A stretch of 64,000 nucleotides of DNA from Hymenoscyphus infarciens (taxonomy: Eukaryota; Ascomycota; Leotiomycetes; Helotiales; Helotiaceae): contig LLCB01000070.1 in the NCBI GenBank assembly GCA_001414345.1, forward strand, positions 149,932-213,931, written 5' to 3'. The notes under the pieces are model-generated. The model ran no database searches. It had not been told where the DNA came from and saw only the letters and a program-made list of their open reading frames with translations. Every line of letters begins with the position of its first letter. Position 1 is the first letter of the stretch. Shown piece after piece: positions 1-12,221 of the stretch. Position numbers and translations under genes: made by a program.

Positions 1-1139
1 GAGTCGGTGGCTAGTAGTATTATTATTTAAGAGCTAATTACTCTTTATTTACTACTATATATAATAGAATACGAATAGAAGAGAAGCTAATAATTAGCTA
101 GTAGGTAGAAAGTAGTATACTACTATAGAGTTATTATATTCTTACTATTATTATATATTATAATAGTAATTATTAAGTAATAAATAATAATTGTAAAGTA
201 ATAGCTATTATTATAAGTAGTATATTAGTAAGCGACTTTTCTCTAATTCTAACTTCTCTTTTTCTTTTCTTTTTATTTAAATAATATAAATAGTAAGAAT
301 ACCTTCTAATTAGATATATCCTTATATACTAACTTATCTTCTAGAATATATATATATATTATATATATATAAAAGTAAGTTCTTCTCTTCTTAATTAGAC
401 CTAATTTAAAGCTAATCTAATATAGTAAAATGCCTCTTCTATATTCTCCTAGTATACTTCTAGCTACCTACTAAGTCTACTATATTCGGTGTCTTTAGGT
501 AAAATCTTAGAATAGAGATTATATATATACTTTTAAGAAGCTAAAGTTAAAGAAGTATAGGTACTATATAAAGTAGAATACTATATATATTCTAGTAAGT
601 TTAATTCTAAATATATACTAAATCTATTCTAACTTAGGTAGTTGCTATGGTTTATTAGAAAGGAGTTTAGTAAGCTTATAGATAAGAAGGAGAAGAGGGA
701 GGTTAAGAAGGCTACTAAAGCCTTAGATAAGGTATTAGTTATTACTAGTATAAAGGTACTAAAGAATAGTTTAGAGATATAGTTTACTCTCTTAGAGGAG
801 ACTTAGACACTTTATACTAAGGTTATTATAAGTACCTCTTACTTGTTAAAGAGGTTTTAGTTACTAATATTTAATAGTCTTTATACTATACCATAGAGGG
901 TAGGACCTCTATCTAAACCTAGGTTTAGGTCCTCTTCGAGGCCTACTTAAAGAGTTTATAAGCGTCCTCCTTAAAGCTAGTTATAAGAGGTTACTGAGGT
1001 AAGAAGCGTCCTTATAAGAAGGAGGTAGAGGAAGAGCTGATTCGGGCTCCTTACGCTTAGGAGAGTAGAGAGGAGGATAATAAGTTAGAGGAAGGAGAGG
1101 ATACGTAGGCCCTGTTTCAGTAGTGACTTAGTCTTAGTT
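1..1139. repeat. RIP-mutated AT-rich DNA with a decayed ORF
   Basis: Nearly all CpA and TpG are gone, as expected of RIP. From about 640 to 1,120 on the plus strand one frame stays mostly lysine- and glutamate-rich and is broken mainly by TAG codons, which could be CAG to TAG changes. This looks like a dead transposon gene, but I cannot assign it to a family. No intact gene is visible. Confidence 0.5.
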
Positions 1140-1329
1140 CTTCACTTTATTAATTTCGAACATTCTTACTAGTTAGTGTTTTATCTCAGGTTTTTATTAT
1201 AAGTTCTTTGTCGAGGGTGACTAGAATTAGAGAGTATTAATAGAGTTTTACAAATTAACTCTTTTGCCTAATTCTTGTCTAATTCTTATATATTAAGCTA
1301 TTTAGAGAGGTGTCGGTCTATTAGACGAT

Positions 1330-4060
1330 ATAGTAAACCCTGAAAATTGTCTATAGAATACTAAGCGGGATCTGAATCGTAACCGACTTTATATCGTGTC
1401 TAATCCTTCAATATCAAAGTATAAGTATTCGCGTTTATTAAAAGAGTATAGTCTAATCCTGTCTAGTAGGTTAGAAAAAGTTTAAAGTTTAAAGTTTAAA
1501 AAGTTTAAAACAGAGATAGAGGTGAATTTAGAATAGAGTCGGAAGCGAATATTAAGAGGTAACGTTATAGGTAATAGTGATAACTTAATTAAGAGCTTAC
1601 TTCGAGAGTATACTAATTCGTATTCGATTTAAATTCGAATAAAACATCTAATATACTAGATATAAAAGAAAGTAAGTTTATCTGAACTTAGGTCGGCGAG
1701 GACTTAGAGTGAAGTTAGAAACGAAAAGTCGATAATGTTATAGATAGTAATAACTTAGCTAAGAGGTTACTATCCTTTCAAGAGTGTACCGATTTGTATC
1801 TAAGTCGAATTTAGATGAAAAAGAACTTCTAGCTCTACTAGAAGTAAAAGAAGGTAAGATAGTAAAGACTATAAGACTCTGATTAGAGTCTATTAGGTTT
1901 TAGCTAGTTAAAAGAGCTTAGTATTAAAGTTTGTTGAATTATTTAAGTATTCAGAGATAATAAAAGAGGTAGTTTTAGCTAGTTAAATAAACTTAATACC
2001 GAGGTTATTAAAGTTTTACTATCTAAAGTTTAAGATAATAAAAGGAGGGGTTTTAGCTAGTTAAATAAACTTAATATTAAATTTAAAAACGCTGTTCGAA
2101 GTCTAAGATAATAAAAAGAGGTATAGTTTTAGATATAACATTTATTAGTACTATCGTAGGAACTGTGTTACTTAGGCCTATAGGCCGCCTTGTTCTCTTT
2201 AGAGTACTTAAGAACTTATTTATCTTTTGATTCCTATTTCACTTCTAAAGTAGAGGACGATTTACTATTATATTATAGAGAGTTTAGAGCTAAACTAGAT
2301 AAGAATAGAGAAGTATTCTTTTAAACTAAAGTACTAGTATTAATAGGCGTAGTTGTTTCTAAATATTTAGTACTTTAGTATCCCTTCTTATTTATAGCTA
2401 AAAGATTATTTACTATCTTAGTAAAGTTATAATTCTAGTGTCTTTTAAGAGTAGTAGACGCGTTTTAGAGCTAAGGTATAATCTTATTTTATTCTATATA
2501 TAAAAGAACCTTTCTAATTTTAGTATCTCTCTAAATATAACTATACTTAAAAAGTGACTTTTTAAAGTTAGTAAAAGTTTCTTTAGTATATTCTTCTCTT
2601 AATTCTACTTCCTTCTCTTTTAACTTCTATCTTTTTTAACCTTTATACTAGTAGGGACTTAGTCTATGACTATAGTCTTTTTAAATATCTACTAGTAGAG
2701 GTATTTTTAAAGGAAAAGTTTAAAGTAGAGTTAGATAATATTTAGTTAAGAAATAGTAATAACTTAGCTAAGAGCTTACTTCTAAGTTTTATTCTAATAG
2801 AAAGTGTATTTTAACTGATTTATATCTGATTTAAGGTTTAGAAAGTAGTAGAAAGTTTATTAAGAGTAGAGGCTTATAAGTGAAAGAGGTTTAAATATAG
2901 GCTTTAAAAAGTAAAGAAGGGTTTAAATAAAAGTTTAAAAAAGGGGTTAAATTAGTAAGAGTTTAGAGATAGAGTGTTTTTTAAGTTATTAACTTTATAG
3001 TTTACTTATAATTATATCTCTTATCTAACTAATTATTTTATCTTTTATTTTTATACTACTATCTTATCTATATATCGTCTATATCTAAGAAGTCTTACTT
3101 ATTATTTTATCGAGATCTTCTAAGTCTTAGTATATAGTTATAGATCTAAGAGGGTTTAAAGAGTCTTTTAAAAAGGGGGGTAGCTCTAGAAGAGAGTTGT
3201 TAGAAAGTATTAGAGGTAGCTGCCTATAGCTGAAAGAGGTATAAATTTAAGCTTAAAAGTAAGAGAGAGTTTAATTAAGAGTTTAAAAGAGGATTAGATT
3301 AGAAAGAGTTAAGAGGTAAAGTATTTTATTAACTTTAAATTATAAGCTTACTTATCTATCTTTCTAGCTTAGCTAGCTAATTCCTTATTTCTTGATTCTC
3401 TACTTCTAAAGCTTATATAACTAACTATATCTAGTCTATATTTAAGAAGTTTTACTAGTCTCTTTAACCGTTGTTTTATTAAGATCTTCTTAATCTTAGT
3501 ATATAGGTGTTATTTAGATAGCTTTTAGAAAGAGGGGTAGCCTTAGAAGAGCGTTTAACGCTTTATAGCGGAACTAGGTTCGATATTTCAAAGATGTTAG
3601 TTTAGAGAGAGAGGGATAAGATTAGATTTAGAAGCCTTCTAGATAACTATTATAAGTCGACTTATTTACTAAATCTAGAGTTATTAGGACTCTTAGGAAA
3701 TACTTAGTATATTCTAATCTCTTAATATATACTAAAATACGATTTTTACTAGCTATTTATATAGATAATAAACCCTATTATTACTAGCTATTTAGGTAGT
3801 CTCTAATTACCTAGCTATATAAGGATATTATTATAATATTCTAAATTAAGTATAAATCGACTTCTAAATAAAGAGTAGTAATAAGCTTGAAAAGAGATAT
3901 TATTAAGGCTATTACTAATAAAGAAGAGTTATTATTTTTATATAATAGTATGAAATATATATAATTATAGTAAAGGTATATAAGAGTATATATAGTAGAA
4001 TAACGTATATAGATACTAGGTACTAATATAGAAGAAAATAATAACTATCTCTCTACTATA
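1330..4060 (-). mobile_element. Truncated family-A LTR element, reversed
   Basis: The segment is the reverse complement of the internal region and 5' LTR end of the element at 12222-15768. Its 5' LTR remnant starts at 3941 (complement of the LTR end TACTATTACA after RIP) and homology fades near 4060. Internal sequence matching 12533-12830 lies at about 3600-3940, and sequence matching 15000-15300 lies at about 1400-1620. The 3' LTR is missing, with homology lost near 1330. No reverse transcriptase motif is visible. Confidence 0.65.
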
Positions 4061-4439
4061 TTAAATATAAACGTCTATATATAAGAAGGTTAAAAGCTTC
4101 TAAGTTCTAATAATAATAATAACCGAGCCCTGCCTAATATAGCTAATACTAAATAATAAGAGCTAAAAAGCTAAATATATAACCTTTAATCTTTTAGAAA
4201 GCTAAATATATAATATCTAAACCTTAATCCCTTCTATATATAAATGTTAGATATTAATACCTTTAGTACTTTACTTATATAAGTATTAGTTATTTGTAAT
4301 CTCGGCTCTAGAGGTATTAGAGGTATTAGCACTGCTTAGAGGTATTAGTAGTTTTATAAATGCCGATAATTCAGAATAGTGCTATTATATAATAATCTAG
4401 CTATTATATAATAATCTAGGATAGTATACTATTACACTC
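4061..4439. other. AT-rich spacer, no gene seen
   Basis: RIP-type sequence between two family-A fragments of opposite orientation. It contains short repeated words such as AGGTATTAG and AATAATCTAG. No coding frame or RNA is recognisable. Confidence 0.5.
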
Positions 4440-4917
4440 ACTTATAATAAAGTTTAATAAACAAAGCATCTTTGAACTAGTTTAGCTACGTTTTAGACTC
4501 TAACCTTCTCGCTTATAACAAAATCAACAAATATAACAAATATTATATATATACTATTCTAATTCAACTCTAAACGATAAGATAGATAAACTTAGAGACG
4601 AGTCTTTTTCAAGAGAGAGAGATATAATAGTATACTATTCTTAATAACTAGAAGTACCTATTATATATAAGGTTTCAGCTACTATTATCTTATATTATCT
4701 ATTTTAGGAAGGTTATATAGACAACGTATAATATTAGTTAGTTTCGAACTCTTTTATACTATCTAAACCTCTTATATATAGTAGCCTACTTCTAGAGTTA
4801 GAAGAGGGATAGTTTTTCCTTTTCTTCTATATTAGAGCCTAGTATTTATATACGTTATTCTGCTAAACGCACTTCTATATACCTCTTCTATAGTTATATA
4901 TATTTCGTACTATTATA
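4440..4917 (+). mobile_element. Family-A 3' end: internal tail plus LTR
   Basis: Bases 4440-4622 match the internal 3' tail of the 12222-15768 element, including the purine tract AAGAGAGAGAGA. An LTR follows at 4623-4917 (295 bp) and ends in CTATTATA, the RIP form of the CTATTACA end. No matching 5' LTR in this orientation lies nearby, so this is a 3' remnant. It sits head to head with the reversed copy at 1330-4060. Confidence 0.7.
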
Positions 4918-5334
4918 ATTTTTAATATTCTTCTTTAATTATACTAGTCTACGAGTTCTATCTCTCTCTAATAGTATATATTTTATTATATATTTCACTA
5001 GTTCTAGTAATTCTAGTAGACTTAGTAGTAGTTATAGATAAGAGAGAGAGAATATATATATATATATATAAAAGTTAAAAATTAAGAGAGAAAAGAGTAT
5101 ATTATTTAATTTTAGTAGTATATATCTTTATATATATATTTAAAAGAAGTAAATATAAAAGTATATATTATAGTTTTTATATATATATTATATTATCTCT
5201 TAATTTCTAGTAGTATATATCTTAAAAAAGTACTAATATATATAAACTAACTAAGCTCTAAATATATAGTTTTTTATTTAAATAAAGATAGTTATTTTAT
5301 AGAAATATATATAAAGATTAGCTAGAGTAGTAAC
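4918..5334. other. AT-rich RIP DNA, no gene seen
   Basis: Dense TA-rich sequence with (TA)n runs near 5055. I see no ORF, tRNA or recognisable repeat boundary. Confidence 0.5.
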
Positions 5335-6510
5335 TACTAGTTAGCTTTAGAGATATATATATTAAGTTTTTATAAGTGAAGTAAAGTAAAGTAGAGAGTT
5401 TAATAAGCTAATTATATAATTAAGTAAAAGTCTAATTAAATTATTTTTTTAAGATTCTCTACTAACTTATTATACGAGTTAGTCGCAGCGATCTTAAAAC
5501 GTAGTAACTCTAAAGATATAATCTAAATAATTACTTACTTAATAACTAATAGTTAAAAAATAGTAATTCTTAGATATAATTAAAGATATACTAGTAAAGA
5601 GCTATATTTATAATAGAATAAGTATTTAAAGCGTATATTAAGAAGTAATAAATTCTAAAGAGTAGTTATATATAGCTTCTTAGTTTATATATAGCTCTTT
5701 AGCGCTAATTTATCGCCGATAGTAGATAAAGTAGTCTACTAAGACTTACTAAAGCTCTCTCTAAAAGCTTATAATCGTTATCTAATTAATTATAAAATAG
5801 TATATAGATTACTTTTAATAACTTAGATATTATAGAGACTTTTATTAAGTTAATATTATACTATTTATATATATAAAAATTACTTAATTAGACTTAGTAG
5901 TTGCTTTATTATATAATTAAGAGTATAAGATACTAGTTTTAGAGTTACTACGCTTTAGAAGTCGCTACGACTAACTCGTATAGCGAGTTAGTAGAGAATC
6001 TATACTAGTACGAAATATATACTACTATAGAAGAGGTATATAAGAGTATATTTAGTAGAATAATATACGTAGATACTAGGCTCTAATATAGAAGAAAAGG
6101 CTAAACTAGCCTTTTCTAACTCTAGGAGAGTAAGCTACTATATATAAGAGATTTAGACGATATAAAAGAGATATAAAACTAAATAATAATATACGTTAGC
6201 TAATATAAAAGTCTAAACTCTACGATATACGTTTAAAAGTCTAGATAGACGTAAGAATATACGTAATCTTCTTAAATTAGATAATATAAAATAATAATAG
6301 CCGAAAGCTAAATATATAGCTGAAAGCTATAGCTAAACCTTATATATAGCAGGTACTTCTAGCTATCTAGAATAGCCTAGATAATAAGCTATTATAGAAT
6401 CTTAAAAAAAGAATTTAATTAGACTTTTACTTAATTATATAATTAGTTACTCTCTTTACTTACTTTACTTAATAAATCCTAAATATATAAATCTCTAAAG
6501 CTAACTAGTA
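5335..6510. mobile_element. DNA transposon remnant with long TIRs, split by an LTR
   Basis: The outer ends are inverted repeats: TACTAGTTAGCTTTAGAG starts at 5335 and its complement ends at 6510. The homology runs inward about 185 bp on the left (to about 5520). On the right it is split into 5935-6000 and 6397-6510 because a solo LTR sits between them. Without that LTR the element is about 775 bp. A third copy of the right end is at 61555-61645. No transposase is seen, so it is probably non-autonomous. I could not define a target duplication. Confidence 0.6.
6001..6396 (-). mobile_element. Solo LTR, family A, inside a TIR
   Basis: This is a reversed LTR of the same family as 59525-59875, with the end TACTATTACA complemented at 6001 and the TGTAACAG start complemented at 6396. 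It is flanked by a perfect 5-bp target duplication, GAATC at 5996-6000 and 6397-6401. No internal region is present, so it is the product of LTR-LTR recombination. It contains a duplicated GTCTAGATAGACGTA-like word, as do the longer LTR variants. Confidence 0.8.
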
Positions 6511-6895
6511 AACTTTAATCTTTTATTATTTATTTATTTAATCTTTATATCTAATTAATTAAAAAGTAAAAGTTAATAAAATCAATAAGCTAGTTTATAT
6601 TATTATAGCTAGTAAACTTATATTTACGTTTTTATTATTAGATATAAATAAAGTATTATTAAAGTTTAAAATCTTATATAAGCTAGTTAGAAGAATATAA
6701 GAGTAATTTAAAAGCTATTTTTAATTTTTTTTAATTTTTATAGTTAGATTTATAACTCTAGCTATCTAGCTATTTTTTTTTATATTATATATTATAGTAT
6801 ATAAGTCTAAGATATAAGACTAAAGATAAGTTAAGTCTAAATTCTAGAGCAAAAAGCTTAGATTTAATCGGCTTAGTAATACTAAGATATTATTC
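6511..6895. other. AT-rich RIP DNA, no gene seen
   Basis: Long A/T tracts with only short frames. Nothing recognisable. Confidence 0.5.
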
Positions 6896-7395
6896 TTAGT
6901 AAAAGAAATAAGTAGAGTAGAGTAGAGTAGTAACTACTACTCTACTCTACTTATACTACTCTAAGTAACTCTTAGTAGTACTCGAAGTATTCGAGCCGTA
7001 TTAGGCTAAGCCGGGCCGAGGCTCGGAGTGGCGTCGGAGTAGCGCTTTAGAGCTATTAAAAGCTTATACGAGATCTCTTTTCTACTCTATTTATTATATA
7101 ACTCCTTTTATAATAGAATTAATAAATTAGCTATTAATTATATAATAATAAATATAAGTATAATATATATCGCTAGTAATACTACTAATATTAAGCTTTA
7201 TTAGCTTTATAAGTAATTAGACTATTATTAGTCTAAAAAGCTAGAGTCTTTTATAGTATACTACTTAGAGTACTACTTAAGTAGTTATAAGTAACTACTC
7301 TACTCTACTTAAAGAACACGTTACTTAAACTCTACTCTACTCTACTTAGACTACTTAGAGTACTACTTAAGTATCTAAGAACTTTTTTCTTATAC
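6896..7395. repeat. RIP-mutated copy of a hairpin-bearing repeat
   Basis: Homologous to the better-preserved copy at 22072-22402. Shared features in order are a GTAGAG/CTCTAC hairpin, a stepwise AGTACTC segment, a GGCTCGGAGTGGCGTCGG-type GC block, CTCTATTTA(C/T)TA, and an AT-rich tail ending in a TTTTTTCT tract. A second set of CTCTACTCTACTT words lies at 7290-7350. Confidence 0.6.
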
Positions 7396-7787
7396 TAATT
7401 ATTCTAGTATTAATTAAAATACTAATAATATAAATAGTAATACTATATAATATCTTTAGATTTAAGTAATATTAATAGTACGTCTTAATATAGGCTTTTA
7501 ATAATATATCGTAGTAGTATAGTCTTCTGAAAACAGTTGCTAATACTAGACCTAAGAGTCTAGCGAGCTAGTATATAATTATATTTAATAGAGGTATAAT
7601 TAATATTTAGTTAGTAATTAAATATCTCGGAATAGCTTTATTTTAACAACTTTGGGTAACGATGACGAGGTTAAGCGACGATGAGCTTCTATACACTTGC
7701 ACGTCTAATACTCGTTAGAGTACACCGTATTGTAAACAGGGTTTAGGTGCGTTTCGATGACACGCTATAACAGTTCCATGCTAAATA
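7396..7787. other. Transition from AT-rich to normal DNA
   Basis: RIP-type sequence up to about 7640 gives way abruptly to balanced composition. No gene is seen. Confidence 0.45.
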
Positions 7788-8140
7788 TCAATCAGGTATG
7801 AGATTTTTGAAATAAAGGACTCTAATTCCAGTTCCAGAAGTCATAGCTTTCGGTATGGCTGCCGACAACCACGATCCCGAAATGGGCCCTTTCATCATCG
7901 ATGAATGGATCGATGGTGTACCGCTTAGCACTATCATGGAGGAGCTTCCTCGACCTTCATGAGGGCCTGTTCTGCGTAAGGATATCAGCGACAAGACACT
8001 CTGTACGATCTATCGCTAAATAGAATCGTCTTAAGACTCTTAATGCATAACTCCGGTAAAATTGGAGCGCTATCCTTGGTCGAACATGAAGACGGCATAA
8101 CTTCCTGGCTAATTACGTCTGTAAAACAATGATTCAGAAA
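7788..8140 (+). pseudogene. APH-type phosphotransferase relic
   Basis: On the plus strand bases about 7820-7955 read as PVPEVIAFGMAADNHDPEMG followed by a PFIIDEWIDGVPLS-like stretch. This is the typical N-lobe hinge of fungal aminoglycoside-phosphotransferase-like (APH/choline kinase fold) proteins. The frame then breaks: stops appear after the EELPRPS-like segment, and a second recognisable piece (IGALSLVEHEDGITSW) follows at about 8068-8110. The catalytic HGD and DFE motifs are not found. It is a decayed fragment in a gene-poor island between RIP blocks. The substrate of these proteins is generally unknown. Confidence 0.7.
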
Positions 8141-8884
8141 ATGAATAAAATAGAGCGAGCTATGTATGTGCGAGTGGACAGTAACACCCCGAAAGCGTAA
8201 TATGTTTGTCGATCCTGGGGCTGTCGAATGTGTTCTGCAGCGCAGCGCCGTAGGAGCGGCACAAAGACGAAATGTGCTCAAAGATCATTGCCTAGTAGTT
8301 CAGTTGCCGGGCCTTATTTTTCCGTATAGTGGAGAACAGATCTGCTCTCTGGGAATAGTTCTCAGCGTTTCTTTCTTCCACCTTATCAGATCTCATGCTT
8401 TCTACACATTGCGGATGGAGAACTCGGCAGAGGACGTTTGAGAAACATAAAAAGCATACTGTTAGTACAAACGAAGGGAAATTGTACAGAGGTATCCCTG
8501 TTGAATAGTATAGATTGCCTACTTGGTTTCCAGGCACTCGACTACGCGAGAGAAATCAACTAATCCTTAAACGGCCCGCACTGGCGACTTTACTCAGCAC
8601 GAAGTATTTCGCCTTCCTTCGGTTTTTGCCAGTGTCCCTGATACCAGTTTCGATATCGGCTACACCTCATCTTCAAATGCAATAGCACTATGATTCTCAA
8701 CTTCAACAGTCTCTACTACTTTATTACCAACCAAGCTCTTCTCGGCTTGATGCGAGAGATCGCTTTCGGCATCATCCTCACTCCAAACCGACGGCTAGCA
8801 CTCAAACCCCTCCGGCCACCTCTCCAGCCCAAGCAACCTCGCCATCGGTTCCTTCCACCCACTCTCCTAACCCAAGAAACTAAT
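8141..8884. other. Non-repeat DNA without a supported gene
   Basis: Composition is normal, but only short overlapping frames of fewer than 100 codons occur on both strands and none resembles a known family. Part of it may be the unrecognisable C-terminal remainder of the phosphotransferase relic. Confidence 0.4.
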
Positions 8885-10690
8885 CTAATTCATTCTTCTC
8901 TCCCGGACATCCTCTCTATTCCACCAACTTAGCTTTAAATGTCCTCTAGCTTTCAGTAAGATTCCTGTGCAGATAATATCTAGTCGAGCAAGTAGGTTGT
9001 GTCCTTTCGGCTGTGGGACTTTCATCGTTAGGTTCATACTATTAAGAGAGATAATCATAGAGACGTAACTAGACTCATAATAGGCTTTTAGCATCGCTTG
9101 TTTTTCTCTACGGTCTTTGATAGGAAGCTTACGGAGAAAGCGATTGTCTACAATAGATTGATGATCGAAGCCTCCTAGGAGCCAGTCCTCGATTGCCCAA
9201 TAAGGCATATCCATCATTAAGAGGGATAGCTCCAAAGCAGCATTCACGTAAGACACGTGGTCACCGATGCCGCCGTATTGTTCCGTTAGCGGTTTGTAGA
9301 AATAGCTTCGGTTGACTTTGGCTGGCCGGGGTCGCCATGTTAAACGATTCTCCATCAATGTAGAGAGCTCTCTCGTCATATTGAAAACCAGATTCCCAGG
9401 TGTTAAGCCTTTATTACGCCCTAGGATCCCCAATACTAAAGTAAGGCCTTTTACACCGTAGCCATCGATTGTAAAAGGGTTGGAATCAAGGAGGCTTCGC
9501 GGAACTGCGGAAACGGCTCGGGAAACTCGTCGTCGAAAACCCTGCCCTTGCCCCCATAGAAGTGATCGTGTGGCGGAATCTGGATTCCCATCATCATATA
9601 TCCAATCTTTTCTGGCCATTATATTTAATTTTACGGAATTTGTAACGTTCAAGATATCGGTCGGGTCTTGAGGCATGCCTGGTGCTGGCCATATCCGCCA
9701 TCCATATCGATCTGATGGAGTCTCGTTAATCTCTGTTGACAAAGGTGTGGCGTTGTCCCTTATCAGTTGTCTCTATGCCGCTCCATCCCCATAGAAAATT
9801 GTCTTTTCTTCTGGTATCCCAGTTCGACTGTCATTTGTCCATACAAGCCATCGATTTCTGTTGAAGTGGCGAAATTGCCACACGGGGAGTGTATATCTCA
9901 CAGTAGCCAGAAAGGTGGCCGAGGCGAGAACGAGGACGCCTAATAGCTCTATACTATAACCAGATATAAAGGAGAAGGTATTCATGCCTAGAGATATGAC
10001 AAGTAATACCAAAACAAAGGTCCACCACCGGTACTCGACGAGAGAGAGGCGAAACCTAAAGGTCCAGTTGTTTGAGGATTCGGTCATAGACGCAAGTGCT
10101 ATAACGAGACCTTAGAGGAAAGCAGTAAGTACTACAAGACCGGTTAAGCCCCACAAAAAGCCGGTTCCGATCTTCTCACTGACATAGACTAGGACTTGAC
10201 CAGTTAGTGCTGCGAATACAGATACAGGTAAGTCCAAGAGCAACATGGTAGAACAGTGAACCAGGAAGTGAGTTTTACGGTCTAGCATTTTATACTATTT
10301 GGCAAGAGCAGTCGCCGGTGAGCTTACAACGAATTGAAGAAACATGCAAATTTTATATATGATAACCGAAAAGATTAGGGTCTAAGAAGTATTTACATTA
10401 CCTTTCAGCCTCGTATTGGGAGAGCCAAGATAGGTGGTATCACGAGAAGACAGGAACCAAAGACCCGTCAGCATTCCTTTGAGCTAGGATGGCATTAAAT
10501 AAACAGACGTACCAGGCACAAACGACGGGAAATTCCCAAAAATAGCCTTGCTTTTTCAAATAACCGCAGAGATAAGCAGCTGCCCAGCAGCCCCCAGATA
10601 AGTTAGTTCCCTCACTCTTCGATCCACTATTCTTAGACCCAAAAGCCATCTGGGACAATGATCCGCACCCTCTCGCTAGCACAAGGCTTC
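8885..10690 (-). pseudogene. Membrane-protein family, copy 1 (broken)
   Basis: Two long minus-strand segments, 10087-9773 and 9742-8885, are in one reading frame and are separated by an in-frame TAG (9773-9775). A further in-frame TAA lies near 10114 and others upstream. The N-terminal part has hydrophobic helices (LVLLVISLGMNTFSFISGYS, then LGVLVLASATFLATV). A charged R-x-R-W and SRTGIP segment follows, then a soluble part with LLWGQGQGFRRRVSR and LGILGRNKGL. I do not recognise the family by name. Copy 2 lies directly upstream in the same orientation, so this is a tandem duplication, and both copies are interrupted. A possible first exon lies at 10440-10682. Confidence 0.7.
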
Positions 10691-10849
10691 ATATACAATG
10701 ATTTCTGGCCGGATCCGGACACCCTTTCGGTAAGTACTAAGGCTGACAAGCATAGCCGCGTAATATCCCCTGTATAGCCGAGCCAAGTCCACATCCGTTA
10801 CTCCTAACTCTACTACCCTGTAATTAAGGCTTAGATCTTAGTGTTCCAT

Positions 10850-11980
10850 GTATGAATCGAGCCAATCTTCGATCAAATCCTCGCTTATATCAGTAATAAG
10901 AAGTGCTAGCTCAGTAGCCGCAACGATATATGCTTCCCCTAAAAGAGAGAAAGTTCGTACGAATTCAGCACGATAGATACTTCACAGTGTTTTAGCTAGA
11001 CAGGGCCACTAAATACTATTTTCCTCGAAAACTTTTATCGAGCTTTACATGTTCAAGTTACAAACTAACTTCCAAGGTTCCAGACCTTTGTTTCTAGCCA
11101 AGATACCATATGCTAGACAGAGTACACAACCATCATACCCCGAGTCAAAAGCTGGTTGGTAAGTGAGAAGATTTCTAGAAACAGAGATGATCCCTCGACT
11201 ACATCGTCTCCGGAATCCAAGATGCTCTCCCCATAGCAATGAGATCGATTGATCGGAAGGGGCAGGTTAATAGGCACCGGTTTTAGTTTTAGATTCAGGG
11301 GTGAAAATGTGGTTGCCATTGCTGGTGGCACTTTTCAAGAGGTCTGTTGGATCGGCCCCGAGTTTCAAGAACATAAATCCTGAGAATTTCTCGACAGGGT
11401 GTGGTGGCACAGCATGAGCCATCCTCGACAATGCTACCCAATCTGCTTCACCACCAACCAGCCTGGAGTAAGGCGCTGCAATGCCCGTTCTGCTTAGCCC
11501 GCTCCACGCTTTCCATCGCAGTCGAAGATATCTTCTACTTTCAATCAACGGCAGAACATAACGAATAACAAAGACGAGATATGTCACCGCTACGGCGCCA
11601 ACCACTGCCCTCGACACGTTGTCGAACGGGGCGTTGATGAAGTCGATGATCGTGGAGGCATACTTCTTCGTGTCTTTAAGATCGAACAAGTTGATCATAA
11701 ACGATGCATCGCCTTCGCGAACAAAGTCTACGGCTTCAATATTCTCGATTGAATATTGGAGAAAGAGAGGCAGAGAGGTTGGAATAAGGACCAGGTAAGG
11801 TGTCCAAAGCGCGATTTTAAAGCGAAGCGTCCAAAGTTGGCGATGCTCCAAGTAGCCCAACAGGCTCCAGAATAATACGGAGCACGCAAGTATGAGGCGA
11901 ACAATCAGTTCATACATCTCAGTGTTATTGAAGGTTACAGAAACTTGTTGATCAGTTTGTTGTCGTTTGCAGTTCGTCAC
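10850..11980 (-). pseudogene. Membrane-protein family, copy 2 (broken)
   Basis: Paralogue of copy 1. Segment 11980-11267 has hydrophobic stretches (LILACSVLFWSLLGYL; VVGAVAVTYLVFVIRYVLPL) and a WKAWSGLSRTGI motif matching WLVWTNDSRTGI of copy 1. It ends at an in-frame TAA (11267-11269). The same frame continues with LLWGEHLGFRRRCSR and YGILARNKGLEPW (to 11045), matching copy 1. A third decayed piece near 10850-10920 matches the NAALELSLL...IEDWL segment of copy 1. The true start is uncertain: the upstream end of the frame is a GTG, and the first ATG is at 11917. Nonsense codons fall at corresponding junctions in both copies. Confidence 0.7.
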
Positions 11981-12221
11981 CAGAAGATTGAGGGGAACCT
12001 GGAAGGGGAAGAGCGATTCTAGGCGACGATAACTACCAGTGTTTTGGCTTTCCCCGCCTTGGTCAGCCTAGTACTTAGGATAGGATAGGCTACTCACCTA
12101 GGTAAGGATAGGAGAGGCTAGGCTAGATTAGGATCAAGGCTAGGCTAAGTTTAGTAGGCTAGGTACTCTAACTAGGATAGAAGTAGCTAGGAAAGTTCTA
12201 AAAACAGGATAGAAGTAGCTA

